Origin: Bin87 sp964347975
GTDB lineage: Bacteria > Chloroflexota > Dehalococcoidia > Lucifugimonadales > UBA3495
Assembly (NCBI GenBank): GCA_964347975.1
Contig: CAYGAY010000011.1
Coordinates: 1 to 64,000 of the forward strand
Length of the DNA stretch: 64,000 nt
Direction of reading: 5' to 3'
Numbering within the stretch: position 1 is the first letter of the stretch; each line of letters begins with the position of its first letter. This document shows, piece by piece, positions 51,611 through 59,516 of this stretch. The notes under the pieces were generated by a model that saw nothing but the letters and a program-made list of their open reading frames with translations, ran no database searches and was not told the DNA's origin. The translations under genes and the position numbers were made by a program.

Positions 51611-52203
51611 CGCAGGCCGGCGATAAGATGCACCAGCATCGTCCTTGACGCCAGGTCAATTTCCTGCACCACCTGCTCAATTGCCGGCAGCAGTATCTCC
51701 GCGCCGGTATCCGACGCTACCACGTACACATCGTTGCTGCCCGTTTGCAGTATCTCCCGCACCGCGCCCAGGTTTTCGCCCTGGTCGGTGATGACGGTCA
51801 GCCCCACCAACTGGTAGTGGTAATACTCGCCCGGCGGCAGTTCGGGCGCCGAGTTAACTGGCGCGAGGATCCATTCGTCGGCCAGTCGTCGCGCGGTGTG
51901 AGGATCATTCAGCCCTTCCAACCGGAGCAGGGCGTCTCCGCCGGGGAGGTCGCGACAGGAAACAACGGTGTGGATTTGGCCGGCGATGGTCAGCTCGCTG
52001 CCGGCCTGAAACCGGGTCGGGTTGTCGGAATGGGAGCGGATGCGGATGGCGCCGTCCAAGCCATGGCTGCGGATGACGCGGCCCACTACGACCGCGTCGT
52101 CCGGCGCGATAGTAGGAGCGCTCCGGCTGCGCGACGGAGCCGGCTTAAAGTAGCGCCTGGAGCGACGGCGGCTAGACAATCTCCAGCACAGCTCGAGTGC
52201 CAT
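51607..52203 (-). CDS. rimM: ribosome maturation factor RimM
   Basis: 198 aa with this start. RimM domain AVVVGRVIRSHGLDGAIRIRSHSDNPTRF, the L-P-x-G-E-Y-Y-x-x-Q-L-x-G signature of the middle, and the PRC-barrel C-terminus VYVVASDTGAEILLPAIEQVV. Start is uncertain: ATG at 52203 overlaps khpA by 32 bp, TTG at 52179 is the other option; either way a basic Arg/Ser-rich stretch precedes the first domain. Assists 16S rRNA processing and 30S assembly. Third gene of rpsP-khpA-rimM; trmD does not follow. Confidence 0.9.
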   Translation of the reverse strand: MALELCWRLSSRRRSRRYFKPAPSRSRSAPTIAPDDAVVVGRVIRSHGLDGAIRIRSHSDNPTRFQAGSELTIAGQIHTVVSCRDLPGGDALLRLEGLNDPHTARRLADEWILAPVNSAPELPPGEYYHYQLVGLTVITDQGENLGAVREILQTGSNDVYVVASDTGAEILLPAIEQVVQEIDLASRTMLVHLIAGLR

Positions 52204-52399
52204 CCTTGACAGCTGCCACCCGAAGCAGGACACGCATTGCCTGGGCCACTCGTCCCTGTCGCCCGATCACTTTGCCTTTGTCCTCGGGGGCGACTTCAAG
52301 GCGTATTACTATCTGGTCGCCTTCGTCGGTCTCCGTGACCCGAACCGCTTCCGGGTTGGAGGTTAGCGACTGAGCGATGAACTCAATCAGCTCTTTCAT
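52172..52399 (-). CDS. khpA: KH-domain RNA-binding protein KhpA
   Basis: 75 aa, a single KH domain with GKVIGRQGR (the GxxG loop) and the usual IEFIAQSLTSNPEAVRV start. Known members bind RNA together with KhpB. It starts inside the rpsP coding end (17 bp overlap), the normal arrangement with rpsP and rimM. Confidence 0.93.
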   Translation of the reverse strand: MKELIEFIAQSLTSNPEAVRVTETDEGDQIVIRLEVAPEDKGKVIGRQGRVAQAMRVLLRVAAVKDGTRAVLEIV

Positions 52400-52652
52400 C
52401 CGCGTGGACCTTGCTGAAGATGTCGTTGCGGTCGAAAATCCGACGCACCGGGTCTGAGGGTTGAGCGCCTTTGCGCAGCCAGTCCACGGCCCGCGCTTCG
52501 TCGAGGGTCACGGCCGGCGGGTCCGCCATGGGGTCGTAGTGGCCGATGCCGTCAATGTAAGCGCCATCCCGGGGGTTGCGCTTTTCGGTGACGACGATGC
52601 GATAGTAAGGGCGGCCTTTTTTACCTACGCGCCGCAGGCGAATCCGTAGCAT
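52383..52652 (-). CDS. rpsP: 30S ribosomal protein S16
   Basis: 89 aa: MLRIRLRRVGKKGRPYYRIVV is diagnostic, followed by the GHYDP segment. The ATG at 52652 has GGAG as ribosome-binding site. First gene of the rpsP-khpA-rimM operon, with its own promoter at 52697-52725. Confidence 0.97.
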   Translation of the reverse strand: MLRIRLRRVGKKGRPYYRIVVTEKRNPRDGAYIDGIGHYDPMADPPAVTLDEARAVDWLRKGAQPSDPVRRIFDRNDIFSKVHADERAD

Positions 52653-52696
52653 TTGATCTCCGTGTCGCTGTTGAAGGGAATAAAGGAACAGCATTT

Positions 52697-52725
52697 AGGT
52701 TAGGGTTTTCTGACGGGTTTGTCAA
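52697..52725 (-). promoter_or_regulatory. rpsP promoter
   Basis: On the minus strand: TTGACA (52725-52720), a 17-nt spacer and TAACCT (52702-52697), 44 bp before the rpsP ATG. This promoter makes rpsP expression independent of the upstream RNA unit. Confidence 0.75.
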
Positions 52726-52749
52726 ACGATTGCCGGAACCTCAAAAGAT

Positions 52750-52769
52750 CGATTCACCGCAGTGAATCG
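52750..52769 (-). terminator. second terminator of the upstream RNA unit
   Basis: CGATTCAC (52750-52757) and GTGAATCG (52762-52769) form a perfect 8-bp stem with a 4-nt loop. On the minus strand it is followed by ATCTTTTGAG. It lies between the long-stem terminator and the rpsP promoter. Confidence 0.65.
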
Positions 52770-52799
52770 GTGTGCGCCGGCAGCGTATGAGGATGGATT

Positions 52800-52892
52800 A
52801 AAAAAGGTATCGGGCCCAGACTGGACCTTTGGCTTGTCGCCCGATAACTCCCAGAACCTCTGGGGCGACGGTAGACACTGGTCTGGGCCCGA
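52800..52892 (-). terminator. long-stem terminator of the leader-RNA unit
   Basis: A perfect 12-bp stem (52810-52821 with 52881-52892), an inner 7-bp stem (52836-52842 with 52863-52869), and on the minus strand a TTTTTT tract at 52805-52800. The 5' side of the stem (52881-52892) and the inner stem side lie in the segment that can instead pair with the upstream ORF, so this is the terminator of an attenuator-like switch. Confidence 0.7.
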
Positions 52893-52981
52893 CTGACGGG
52901 CTGAATGCCGTTGTTGGAAAAGCGATGACGCTAAGAGGCGTTCACCCCGTCGTGTCCAGACTGGTGCCTACCATCGCCCCA
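52861..52981 (-). promoter_or_regulatory. competing long-range pairing (antiterminator-like)
   Basis: Segment A (52956-52981, inside the 23-codon ORF) can pair with segment B (52861-52886) over 26 positions: 22 Watson-Crick, two G-U and two adjacent mismatches. B is also the 5' part of the terminator stem at 52800-52892. The A:B and B:terminator pairings exclude each other. Confidence 0.7.
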
Positions 52982-53002
52982 GCATGTTAAACTGTATTCC
53001 AT
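52931..53002 (-). CDS. 23-codon leader-peptide-like ORF
   Basis: ATG at 53002, stop TAG at 52931-52933. The ribosome-binding site AAGGAGGT (53018-53011), eight bases upstream, is as strong as any in the window. The peptide begins MEYSLTCWGD and ends GVNAS; Cys7-Trp8 lie at the edge of segment A. No run of one amino acid codon marks a specific attenuation signal. Too short for a stable folded protein. Confidence 0.6.
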   Translation of the reverse strand: MEYSLTCWGDGRHQSGHDGVNAS

Positions 53003-53048
53003 TAGCAATCACCTCCTTTCTCAAAATTTCGCGCGAGCGCTTGACCAC

Positions 53049-53077
53049 AATTTACAACCAGGGACGCTCCTTGTCAA
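53049..53077 (-). promoter_or_regulatory. consensus promoter of the leader-RNA unit
   Basis: On the minus strand: TTGACA (53077-53072), a 17-nt spacer and TAAATT (53054-53049). Transcription would start near 53042, about 40 nt before the ORF start. This is among the closest to consensus of the window's promoters. Confidence 0.8.
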
Positions 53078-54054
53078 CCCATTATCCAACAGATTCGTTT
53101 GCATCGCTCCAACCCGAAAACCCTTGGCGTGTGGTTTTCATGGGCACGCCGCAGTTCGCGGCGCCGGCGCTGAACGCATTGTGTTTAAACCCGGCGGTTA
53201 CCGTTGTCGCCGCTTACACGCCGCCCGACCGCCGGCGGGGGCGCGGCCAAGCCCTCGCTCCTTCACCCGTCAAGCAGCGAGCGCAACAGTTGGGCATTCC
53301 GGTGGAACAGCCGGCGACCCTGCGCAACCCGGTTGCAGTGGACCGGCTAGCCGCCTACGCGCCCGACATGGCGGTGGTTGCCGCCTACGGTCGGCTTCTG
53401 CCGACTGAAGTCCTGAATTTGCCCCGGTTCGGTTGCCTGAACCTGCATCCCTCGCTTTTGCCCCGGCATCGCGGCCCGTCGCCGGTGGCCGGCGCGATCC
53501 TGGCCGGGGATGCGACCACGGGCGTTACGGTGATGCTGCTGGATGAAGGAATGGACACCGGCCCAATCATCGCGCAGCGGGTGCGACGGGTTGAGCCGGA
53601 GGACGACGCGGAAACGCTGACCGCCGCTCTATTCGAGGATGGCGCGGCCCTGCTGAACGAGATAATTCCGGATTGGATTGCGGGCGCCCTTGCGGCGGTT
53701 CCGCAAAACGACGAGCAGGCGACCTACACCTCGAAGATGGAACGCGCGGACGGGATAGCCGATTGGACGCGGCCGGCGGAGTTTCTCTCCCGTCAGCAAC
53801 GGGCGTATGCGCCGTGGCCGGGACTGCATACCAAGTGGGACGGCAAGGAAGTCAAGCTGCTTGCCGTTGCGCCGAGACCGCATGGCTACGCCGAGCCCGG
53901 AATAGTAACTGCCACCGACGATGAGCCGGTTGCCGTCGGTTCCGGGCGCGGCCTGCTGGCCGTCCGTCGTTTGCAACTGGAAGGCCGCCGCCCCGCCGAC
54001 GCGGCAGACTTCGTGCGTGGCTATCCGCATTTTATTGGGGCGCGGCTGGAGTAG
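53071..54054 (+). CDS. fmt: methionyl-tRNA formyltransferase
   Basis: 327 aa from the TTG at 53071 (307 from GTG at 53131; neither has a good ribosome-binding site). RVVFMGTPQFAAPALNAL is the canonical N-terminal motif, LNLHPSLLPRHRGPSPVAGAILAGD the catalytic loop (Asn, His), and VTVMLLDEGMDTGPI the third; C-terminal tRNA-binding barrel present. It formylates initiator Met-tRNA. The 5' end lies over the minus-strand promoter of the leader-RNA unit, so the two divergent transcripts share this region. Confidence 0.94.
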   Translation: MSTHYPTDSFASLQPENPWRVVFMGTPQFAAPALNALCLNPAVTVVAAYTPPDRRRGRGQALAPSPVKQRAQQLGIPVEQPATLRNPVAVDRLAAYAPDMAVVAAYGRLLPTEVLNLPRFGCLNLHPSLLPRHRGPSPVAGAILAGDATTGVTVMLLDEGMDTGPIIAQRVRRVEPEDDAETLTAALFEDGAALLNEIIPDWIAGALAAVPQNDEQATYTSKMERADGIADWTRPAEFLSRQQRAYAPWPGLHTKWDGKEVKLLAVAPRPHGYAEPGIVTATDDEPVAVGSGRGLLAVRRLQLEGRRPADAADFVRGYPHFIGARLE

Positions 54055-54072
54055 CCTGGGTCGATCAGTTTT

Positions 54073-54163
54073 GTCATTGCGAGCGTAGCGTGGCAATCTC
54101 GTTGGGGTAAGGACCGCTGTTGCCGGAACGAGATTGCCGCGTCGCTGCGCTCTCCGCAATGAC
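54073..54163. repeat. MITE-like inverted repeat (GTCAT...ATGAC), copy 3
   Basis: 91 bp with imperfect inverted ends: GTCATTGCGAGCGTAGCGTG at the left, CTCCGCAATGAC at the right, and CGAGATTGCCGCGTCGCTGC as the right inner arm mirroring the left. Best-preserved of the three copies. Confidence 0.75.
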
Positions 54164-54250
54164 AAAGGATTGGGGGCGGCGTTCTCGCGGTAGTGTAGAA
54201 TGCCCGGCAAACCCGCCGGCCGGCGCCGGCGGATTGCTACGGAGGGAGTT

Positions 54251-55201
54251 ATGTCTTTTGCAGGAGTGCCCACCGAGACCGAAGTGCTGGCGTGGTACCG
54301 AGATGAAAACAATTGGGGACGCTGGGGTCAGCAGGACCAACTGGGGGCGCTGAACCTGATCACCACCGCCAAGCGGACGCAGGCCGCGGCCCTGGTGCAA
54401 ACCGGCGAGACGGTCAGCTGCGCCCGCCCCATCACCACTGACATGGCGCCCGACATCACCAACCAAGTGCAGCGGTTCATGGTGGACAGCGGCGAAGGCC
54501 GCGATACCGACCCGCTGGAACGGCGCAACTCCCGGCGGGGCGCGGCCGAGTTCATCGGCATGGTCTTTCATGGGCAGACTATTACTCACATCGACGCCCT
54601 GTCGCACTACTCCTATGACGGTCTGATGTATAACGGGGTTCCCGCCGCCGTGGTCACCTCACGGGAGGGCGCGCAGAGCCACGCCATCGACCTGACTGCG
54701 CAAGGTCTGGTGAGCCGGGGCGTGCTGCTGGACGTGGCCCGGGCCCGCGGCGTGGACTGGCTTACGCCCGACGCGCCGGTGATGCCGGAGGACCTGGGCG
54801 CCGCCGAGCGGGACCAGGGCGTCACGGTGGAGGAGGGCGACATCCTGCTGGTGCGGACGGGCAACTACCGCCGGCGCTTGGTAGAAGGCCCCGTGCCCGG
54901 CACCGAGCCGAGCGTCGCCTGCCACGTGGCCTGCGCGCCCTGGTTCAAGGAGCGGGGCATCGCCATGCTGGGCACGGACACGTCCAACGACATTCGACCC
55001 AACCAGTACGCCAACATCGTCTCGCCCCTGCACATCGCCTGTCTGGTCTATCTGGGCGTCTGGATGATCGACAACGCCAACCTGGAGGATGTGGCCGAGG
55101 TCGCCGCCCGGCACGGACGCTGGGAGTTCATGCTGTCCATCGGGGCGCTGCGGCTGCGCAATGTAACGGGCAGCCCAGTGAACCCGATAGCGATTTTCTG
55201 A
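54251..55201 (+). CDS. cyclase-family protein (kynurenine formamidase-like)
   Basis: 316 aa. The family zinc motif HxGTHxDxxxH appears as FHGQTITHIDALSHY; upstream GRWGQQDQLGALNLI and downstream LVRTGNYRRR are typical of the long cyclase branch. These enzymes hydrolyse amide or lactone bonds. GGAGGGAG before the ATG fixes the start. Substrate unknown. Confidence 0.85.
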   Translation: MSFAGVPTETEVLAWYRDENNWGRWGQQDQLGALNLITTAKRTQAAALVQTGETVSCARPITTDMAPDITNQVQRFMVDSGEGRDTDPLERRNSRRGAAEFIGMVFHGQTITHIDALSHYSYDGLMYNGVPAAVVTSREGAQSHAIDLTAQGLVSRGVLLDVARARGVDWLTPDAPVMPEDLGAAERDQGVTVEEGDILLVRTGNYRRRLVEGPVPGTEPSVACHVACAPWFKERGIAMLGTDTSNDIRPNQYANIVSPLHIACLVYLGVWMIDNANLEDVAEVAARHGRWEFMLSIGALRLRNVTGSPVNPIAIF

Positions 55202-55204
55202 CTA

Positions 55205-56014
55205 CTACACCCCCTGGAACCACGCCGGCCGCTTCTGTGAGAACGCTCGTATCCCTTCCTGGAAGTCCCGGGTCATGCCGATGTTGGCAATAGCGTCGGT
55301 TTCGGCGTCCAGTTGCGTCGCCAGATCGGAGTCCCAGCTGCCGTCGAAAAGGGCTTTGACCCGTCCGTAAGCGCGGGTGGGTCCCTGGGCGAGACGGTCG
55401 GCGGTCTCCATGGCGTGGCGCTCGAAATGGGACGCCTCAAACACCTGGCTCACCAGGCCCAACTCCAGGGCGTATTGTGCCCCGATAGGCTGACGAGCCA
55501 GGTAGATTTCCATAGCCCGGCCCTGTCCCACGATACGCGGCAGCATATAGGTTGAACCGCCGTCGGCGGTGCAGCCTATGTTGGCGTAGGCCAGCAGGAA
55601 CCGGGCATCGGATGAAGCCACCCGCAGGTCGCACGCCAGGGCCAGACTGAAGCCCGCGCCGGCCGCCACGCCGTTGATCGCGGCCACCACCGGCTTATCC
55701 AGCCGGCGAATACCCATCACCACCTGCCGGTGGAGATCATCAGCCAACTCTCGCAGGTGCTCGGAAAGACCCTCCGGGCCGCCGGATTCGAGTTGCGCGG
55801 TGAAGTCCCGCACGTCGGCGCCGGAACAGAAAGCTCCGTCCGTGCCCGTGAGCAAGACCGCGCGGGTGTCTCCCCCCCGGCAGGACGCGATGGCCTGACC
55901 CAACTCGGACACCATCTCCGGCGACAAGGCGTTACGAGCCTCCGGGCGGTTCAGGCGAATGACGGCCAGGGTTCCTTTGCGTTCCAGTTGGACGCGGTTT
56001 TCAGCAGTGGTCAT
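55205..56014 (-). CDS. enoyl-CoA hydratase/isomerase family protein
   Basis: 269 aa crotonase fold: FCSGADVRDF and INGVAAGAGFSLALACDLRVAS for the oxyanion hole. In the second active-site stretch (NIGCTADGGSTYMLPRIVG) the usual glutamates are Asp/Gly, so this resembles the PaaG/isomerase-like branch more than a true hydratase. The ATG at 56014, with GGAGG seven bases upstream, overlaps the preceding gene by 14 bp. Confidence 0.87.
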   Translation of the reverse strand: MTTAENRVQLERKGTLAVIRLNRPEARNALSPEMVSELGQAIASCRGGDTRAVLLTGTDGAFCSGADVRDFTAQLESGGPEGLSEHLRELADDLHRQVVMGIRRLDKPVVAAINGVAAGAGFSLALACDLRVASSDARFLLAYANIGCTADGGSTYMLPRIVGQGRAMEIYLARQPIGAQYALELGLVSQVFEASHFERHAMETADRLAQGPTRAYGRVKALFDGSWDSDLATQLDAETDAIANIGMTRDFQEGIRAFSQKRPAWFQGV

Positions 56015-56411
56015 CGGGGCCTCCAAACATCCAGTTATGGCCGTTGGCGCCATTTCGCCGCCGACGCTCATCGGCCACGCCGGCGTCAAATCCGAGCCGA
56101 TAGCCTTCTTCTCTGCCTTCTTCGCGGGCCTTGTTTATCTCCTCACGCGCTTTAGCCAACTCCTTTTGCCGCCGCTGCCAGATGGCCTGCCGTGCATAGT
56201 CAATGCCAAACAGCATCGCGTAACCTCCCGTCTCAAACAGTGGCCAGAACAGTGCCGACAACGGCGTCAGGTCTGCCGCTGTAATCAGCGTTTCCAATCC
56301 CTGCCATTTCCGTTCGCCCACAATCAGCACAGCCGCGGCGTTGACCAACAGGATAACCGCAGCCGCTACCGCAATTTTTACCGGTATGCTAATGGATTTC
56401 CGCGGTTCCAT
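56001..56411 (-). CDS. membrane protein with cytoplasmic coiled coil
   Basis: 136 aa: two hydrophobic segments (about 10-32, 53-72), then a charged helix (RRQKELAKAREEINKAREEGREEGYRLGFD) predicted as coiled coil. The tail (RRRNGANGHNWMFGGPDDHC) is polar. No family recognised. It overlaps the enoyl-CoA hydratase start and is 9 bp after ilvD, so it is probably in that transcript. Confidence 0.55.
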   Translation of the reverse strand: MEPRKSISIPVKIAVAAAVILLVNAAAVLIVGERKWQGLETLITAADLTPLSALFWPLFETGGYAMLFGIDYARQAIWQRRQKELAKAREEINKAREEGREEGYRLGFDAGVADERRRRNGANGHNWMFGGPDDHC

Positions 56412-56420
56412 TATACGAGG

Positions 56421-58139
56421 TTACCGCGTCACTGCCCCTTCGGACGCGGAGGACACCAGCTTGGCGTATTTGGCCAGCACGCCGGTGGTGTACTTGGGCG
56501 CCATGGGCGTCCAGGCGGCGCGTCGGTCGGTCATCTCCTCCTCAGTGATGCGGGCCTCCAGGCGGCGGTTGGGGATGTCCAGGGTGATGATGTCGCCTTC
56601 CTGGAGCATACCTATCGGGCCGCCGACCATGGCCTCCGGCGCCACGTGCCCAACCATCGGGCCGTGAGACGCGCCGGAGAACCGGCCATCGGTGATCAAG
56701 GCCACGGTCTCTCCGAGTCCCTGCCCGATGAGTGCGCTGGTCACGGCCAGCATCTCGCGCATCCCCGGCCCGCCCTTCGGGCCTTCGTAGCGGATCACCA
56801 CTATATCGCCGTCCTTGATCTCACCCCGCTGGATGGCCTGGAAGGCCGGCTCCTCCTGGTCGAACACCCGGGCCGGGCCTTCGTACACCTTTTCCTGGTG
56901 GCCGGCCACCTTGATGACGGCGCCGTCGGGGGCCAGATTGCCGCGGAGGATGGCCAGGCCGCCGGTGGGACTGCGCGGCGCGTCCATGGTATAGACGACG
57001 GGTTGGTCGTCCACGGTGTCGGTTTCGTTGAGGTTTTGCGCCAGCGTCTTGCCGTTCACCGACATGGCGTCGCCGTGAAGGAGGCCAGCGTCCAGCAGTC
57101 GCTTGCCGATGAGGGCCACACCACCGTAGCGACTCAGGTCGGCCATGACGTAGCGGCCGCCGGGTTTCATGTCGGTGATATAGGGCGTGCGGCGGCTGAT
57201 GCGGTCGAAGTCCTCCAGGGTCAGGTCAACCTCGGCTTCGCAGGCAATGGCCATCAGGTGCAGAACAGCGTTGGTGGAGCCGCCCATGGCCGCCACCAGC
57301 GTGATGGCGTTCTCAAAAGCCGGTCGGGTAAGGATATCCCGGGGCCGTATGCCCTCGTCCAGCATCCGCATCACGGCCTCGCCGGCCCGACGCGCTTCGT
57401 CGCCCTTGCGTGGGTCCACCGCCGTCAGCGAAGAATCGCCGGGCAGGGACAGGCCCATGATTTCGATGGCCGTGGACATGGTGTTGGCGGTGAACAGACC
57501 GCCGCATGAACCCTCGCCGGGGCAGGCGGCGCACTCCAGTTCGGTCAGTTCTTCGCCGGTGATGCGTCCGGCGGCCCAGGCCCCAACCGCCTCAAACACA
57601 TCCTGAATGTTCACGTCGTTACCGCGATACTGACCCGGCAGGATACTGCCGCCGTACACGAAGACGCTGGGGATGTTCAGGCGAACCATTGCCATCACGC
57701 AGCCCGGCATATTCTTGTCGCAGCCGCCCACGGTAACCAGGCCGTCCATCCGTTGCCCGAAGACCACCGTTTCAATGGAATCAGCGATGACTTCACGGCT
57801 CACCAGCGACGCTTTCATGCCCTCGGTGCCCATGGAGATGCCGTCGCTGACGGTGATGGTGCCGAACTGAAAAGGCGTGCCGTTGCTCTGGCGGATACCC
57901 TCTTTTGCGGCGTCAGCCCAGCGGTCCAGGTGGACGTTGCAGGGCGTAACGTCGCTGGCCAGGTTGGCCACGGCGACGAAGGGCTTGGCCAGGTCGTCGT
58001 CAGTCAGGCCCATGGCCCGAAGATAAGAACGGGCTGGCGCCCGTTCCGGCCCTTCGGTAATGTCGCTGCTGCGATGCTTCAACAGGGCCTTCGGGCGGCG
58101 TGTCGTAGTAGTCAAAACGGCCTCCTCAATGGGCATCAT
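56421..58139 (-). CDS. ilvD: dihydroxy-acid dehydratase
   Basis: 572 aa. Fe-S cluster cysteines in VTPCNVHL, GGCDKNMPGC and ACPGEGSCGG, with the phosphate/Mg motif DGRFSGASHG near the C-terminus. Usual length and strong overall pattern. Third common step of valine, leucine and isoleucine synthesis. Other ilv genes are not in this window. Confidence 0.95.
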   Translation of the reverse strand: MMPIEEAVLTTTTRRPKALLKHRSSDITEGPERAPARSYLRAMGLTDDDLAKPFVAVANLASDVTPCNVHLDRWADAAKEGIRQSNGTPFQFGTITVSDGISMGTEGMKASLVSREVIADSIETVVFGQRMDGLVTVGGCDKNMPGCVMAMVRLNIPSVFVYGGSILPGQYRGNDVNIQDVFEAVGAWAAGRITGEELTELECAACPGEGSCGGLFTANTMSTAIEIMGLSLPGDSSLTAVDPRKGDEARRAGEAVMRMLDEGIRPRDILTRPAFENAITLVAAMGGSTNAVLHLMAIACEAEVDLTLEDFDRISRRTPYITDMKPGGRYVMADLSRYGGVALIGKRLLDAGLLHGDAMSVNGKTLAQNLNETDTVDDQPVVYTMDAPRSPTGGLAILRGNLAPDGAVIKVAGHQEKVYEGPARVFDQEEPAFQAIQRGEIKDGDIVVIRYEGPKGGPGMREMLAVTSALIGQGLGETVALITDGRFSGASHGPMVGHVAPEAMVGGPIGMLQEGDIITLDIPNRRLEARITEEEMTDRRAAWTPMAPKYTTGVLAKYAKLVSSASEGAVTR

Positions 58140-58322
58140 TGCCAGTGTAAGCGGATGTATTCGCGCGAATTCGTCGTTTGATTATAGATTGGGCCTACGG
58201 GAGCGGCAAGGAAGAACGGCCCAGGCCGGTTGCCGCGACGCCATATGCTAGAATTGCGCCATGTAACCGTCGGCTTCCCGTTGCTGAGGGGATAACGCGG
58301 CTATAACTCAGGAGGCTTCCCC

Positions 58323-58682
58323 ATGACCCAACTGTACAGCGAACGATGCACCGCCTGCCGCCGGGATTCGCCCCACGTTACCGACGCGGAGATTGCCGAG
58401 TTGCACCCCGTGGTCAAAGACTGGGCCCTGATTGACGAAGCCGGCATACCCAAGCTGGACCGACAATTCAAGTTCAAGAACTTCGTGCAGGCCCTGGAGT
58501 TCACCAACGCCCTGGGCGAAATGGCCGAATCGGAAGGGCATCACCCCCGCCTGACCACTGAGTGGGGCCGGGTCAGCGTAACTTGGTGGACCCACAAAAT
58601 CCGCAACCTGCACCGCAACGACTTCATCATGGCCGCCAAGACGGACCAGCTCTATGCAGAGCGCGCGCCGGCGGACGGGTAG
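58323..58682 (+). CDS. 4a-hydroxytetrahydrobiopterin dehydratase
   Basis: 119 aa. The pterin dehydratase motif E-x3-H-H-P-x16-W-x-x-H appears as MAESEGHHPRLTTEWGRVSVTWWTHKIRNLHRND. The N-terminal 25 residues carry an additional C-x2-C (CTACR). In bacteria without aromatic amino acid hydroxylases, members may act with molybdopterin or as transcription coactivators; moaDE lie 7 kb away. Confidence 0.85.
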   Translation: MTQLYSERCTACRRDSPHVTDAEIAELHPVVKDWALIDEAGIPKLDRQFKFKNFVQALEFTNALGEMAESEGHHPRLTTEWGRVSVTWWTHKIRNLHRNDFIMAAKTDQLYAERAPADG

Positions 58683-58775
58683 GGCGGTATCCTTCTCGGA
58701 TACCCTCCGCTGAAACGGCATATTGACGAGTTCGGGATTACGATATGCACAAAGGCGAAAGGCGTAGACTGACGG

Positions 58776-59492
58776 ATGGATTTGAACACGCGGAAGGAAC
58801 GGTTTGCGCTGGCGTACATCAACGCGGTAGCGACCTCCACAAATTGTGAGGTGCTTGAGCCTCAGGTGGACCAGGGTAGCGTAGATGGTTTTCTGGTGGG
58901 GCCGGCCAGAGGCCGCGACCTGACAGATTCCAGGCCAAGGCCACTGAGCAGCATGTGATGCGGGACAACCGGCTGCACTTTCCTCTGTCGATACGCGATT
59001 ACGATAACCTGAGAACCGCTGTGTTCCCGTTTGTCCTGATTGTAGTCCTGGCGCCGAACGACGAGACACAATGGCTAACCCAGACCGATGACGAGCTTTG
59101 CTTGCGGCACTGCGGTTACTGGATGTCACTGGTGGGCAGGCCGGAAGTATCGAACACTAACAGCGTGACGGTGCATATACCGACAGCAAACGTTTTCGGC
59201 AGCAGCGGGCTAACCGACTTGATGGATAAAGTGGCAAGGGTGGTATGGGCGGGTAACGTCCCAGCTGTACCACGAAGATGACCCAAATGACGGCTGCCCG
59301 TGGTCGAATCGCCGCAAAGTAGATTGGGCGAAACAGCCACTGGACAGAAACTTATTGCCTGAACCTCTTCAAAAGTCATTGAAACATACGCAGCAGGCGG
59401 TTTTCAAAATTCGCCACCGTGAGGAGTTCCTGGCTGCCGTTGTCAAGACGCTATGGCCATATGCTCGTATGTACCGGCATAACCCAGAATAA
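58776..59492 (+). pseudogene. DUF4365-family gene with two frameshifts
   Basis: Three frames join into one protein of about 238 codons: 58776-58930 (FALAYINAVATSTNCEVLEP), about 58930-59240 (FQAKATEQHVMRDNRLHFPL, then YWMSLVGRPEVSNTNSVTVHIP) and about 59240-59492 (EDDPNDGCPWSNRRKVDW and on). The middle part lies one base out of frame, and the third is back in the first frame, so a one-base loss and a compensating gain explain it. DUF4365 proteins are nuclease-like and defence-associated. Either decay or two sequencing errors. Confidence 0.6.
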
Positions 59493-59516
59493 TCTCCCAA
59501 CAGGAGCTTTCACAAA

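Noticed and set aside
52800..52990. 6S, SRP or RNase P RNA
   Set aside because: The rod-like structure recalls 6S RNA, but no conserved element of 6S, SRP or RNase P could be found, and an ORF with a strong ribosome-binding site occupies the 5' part.
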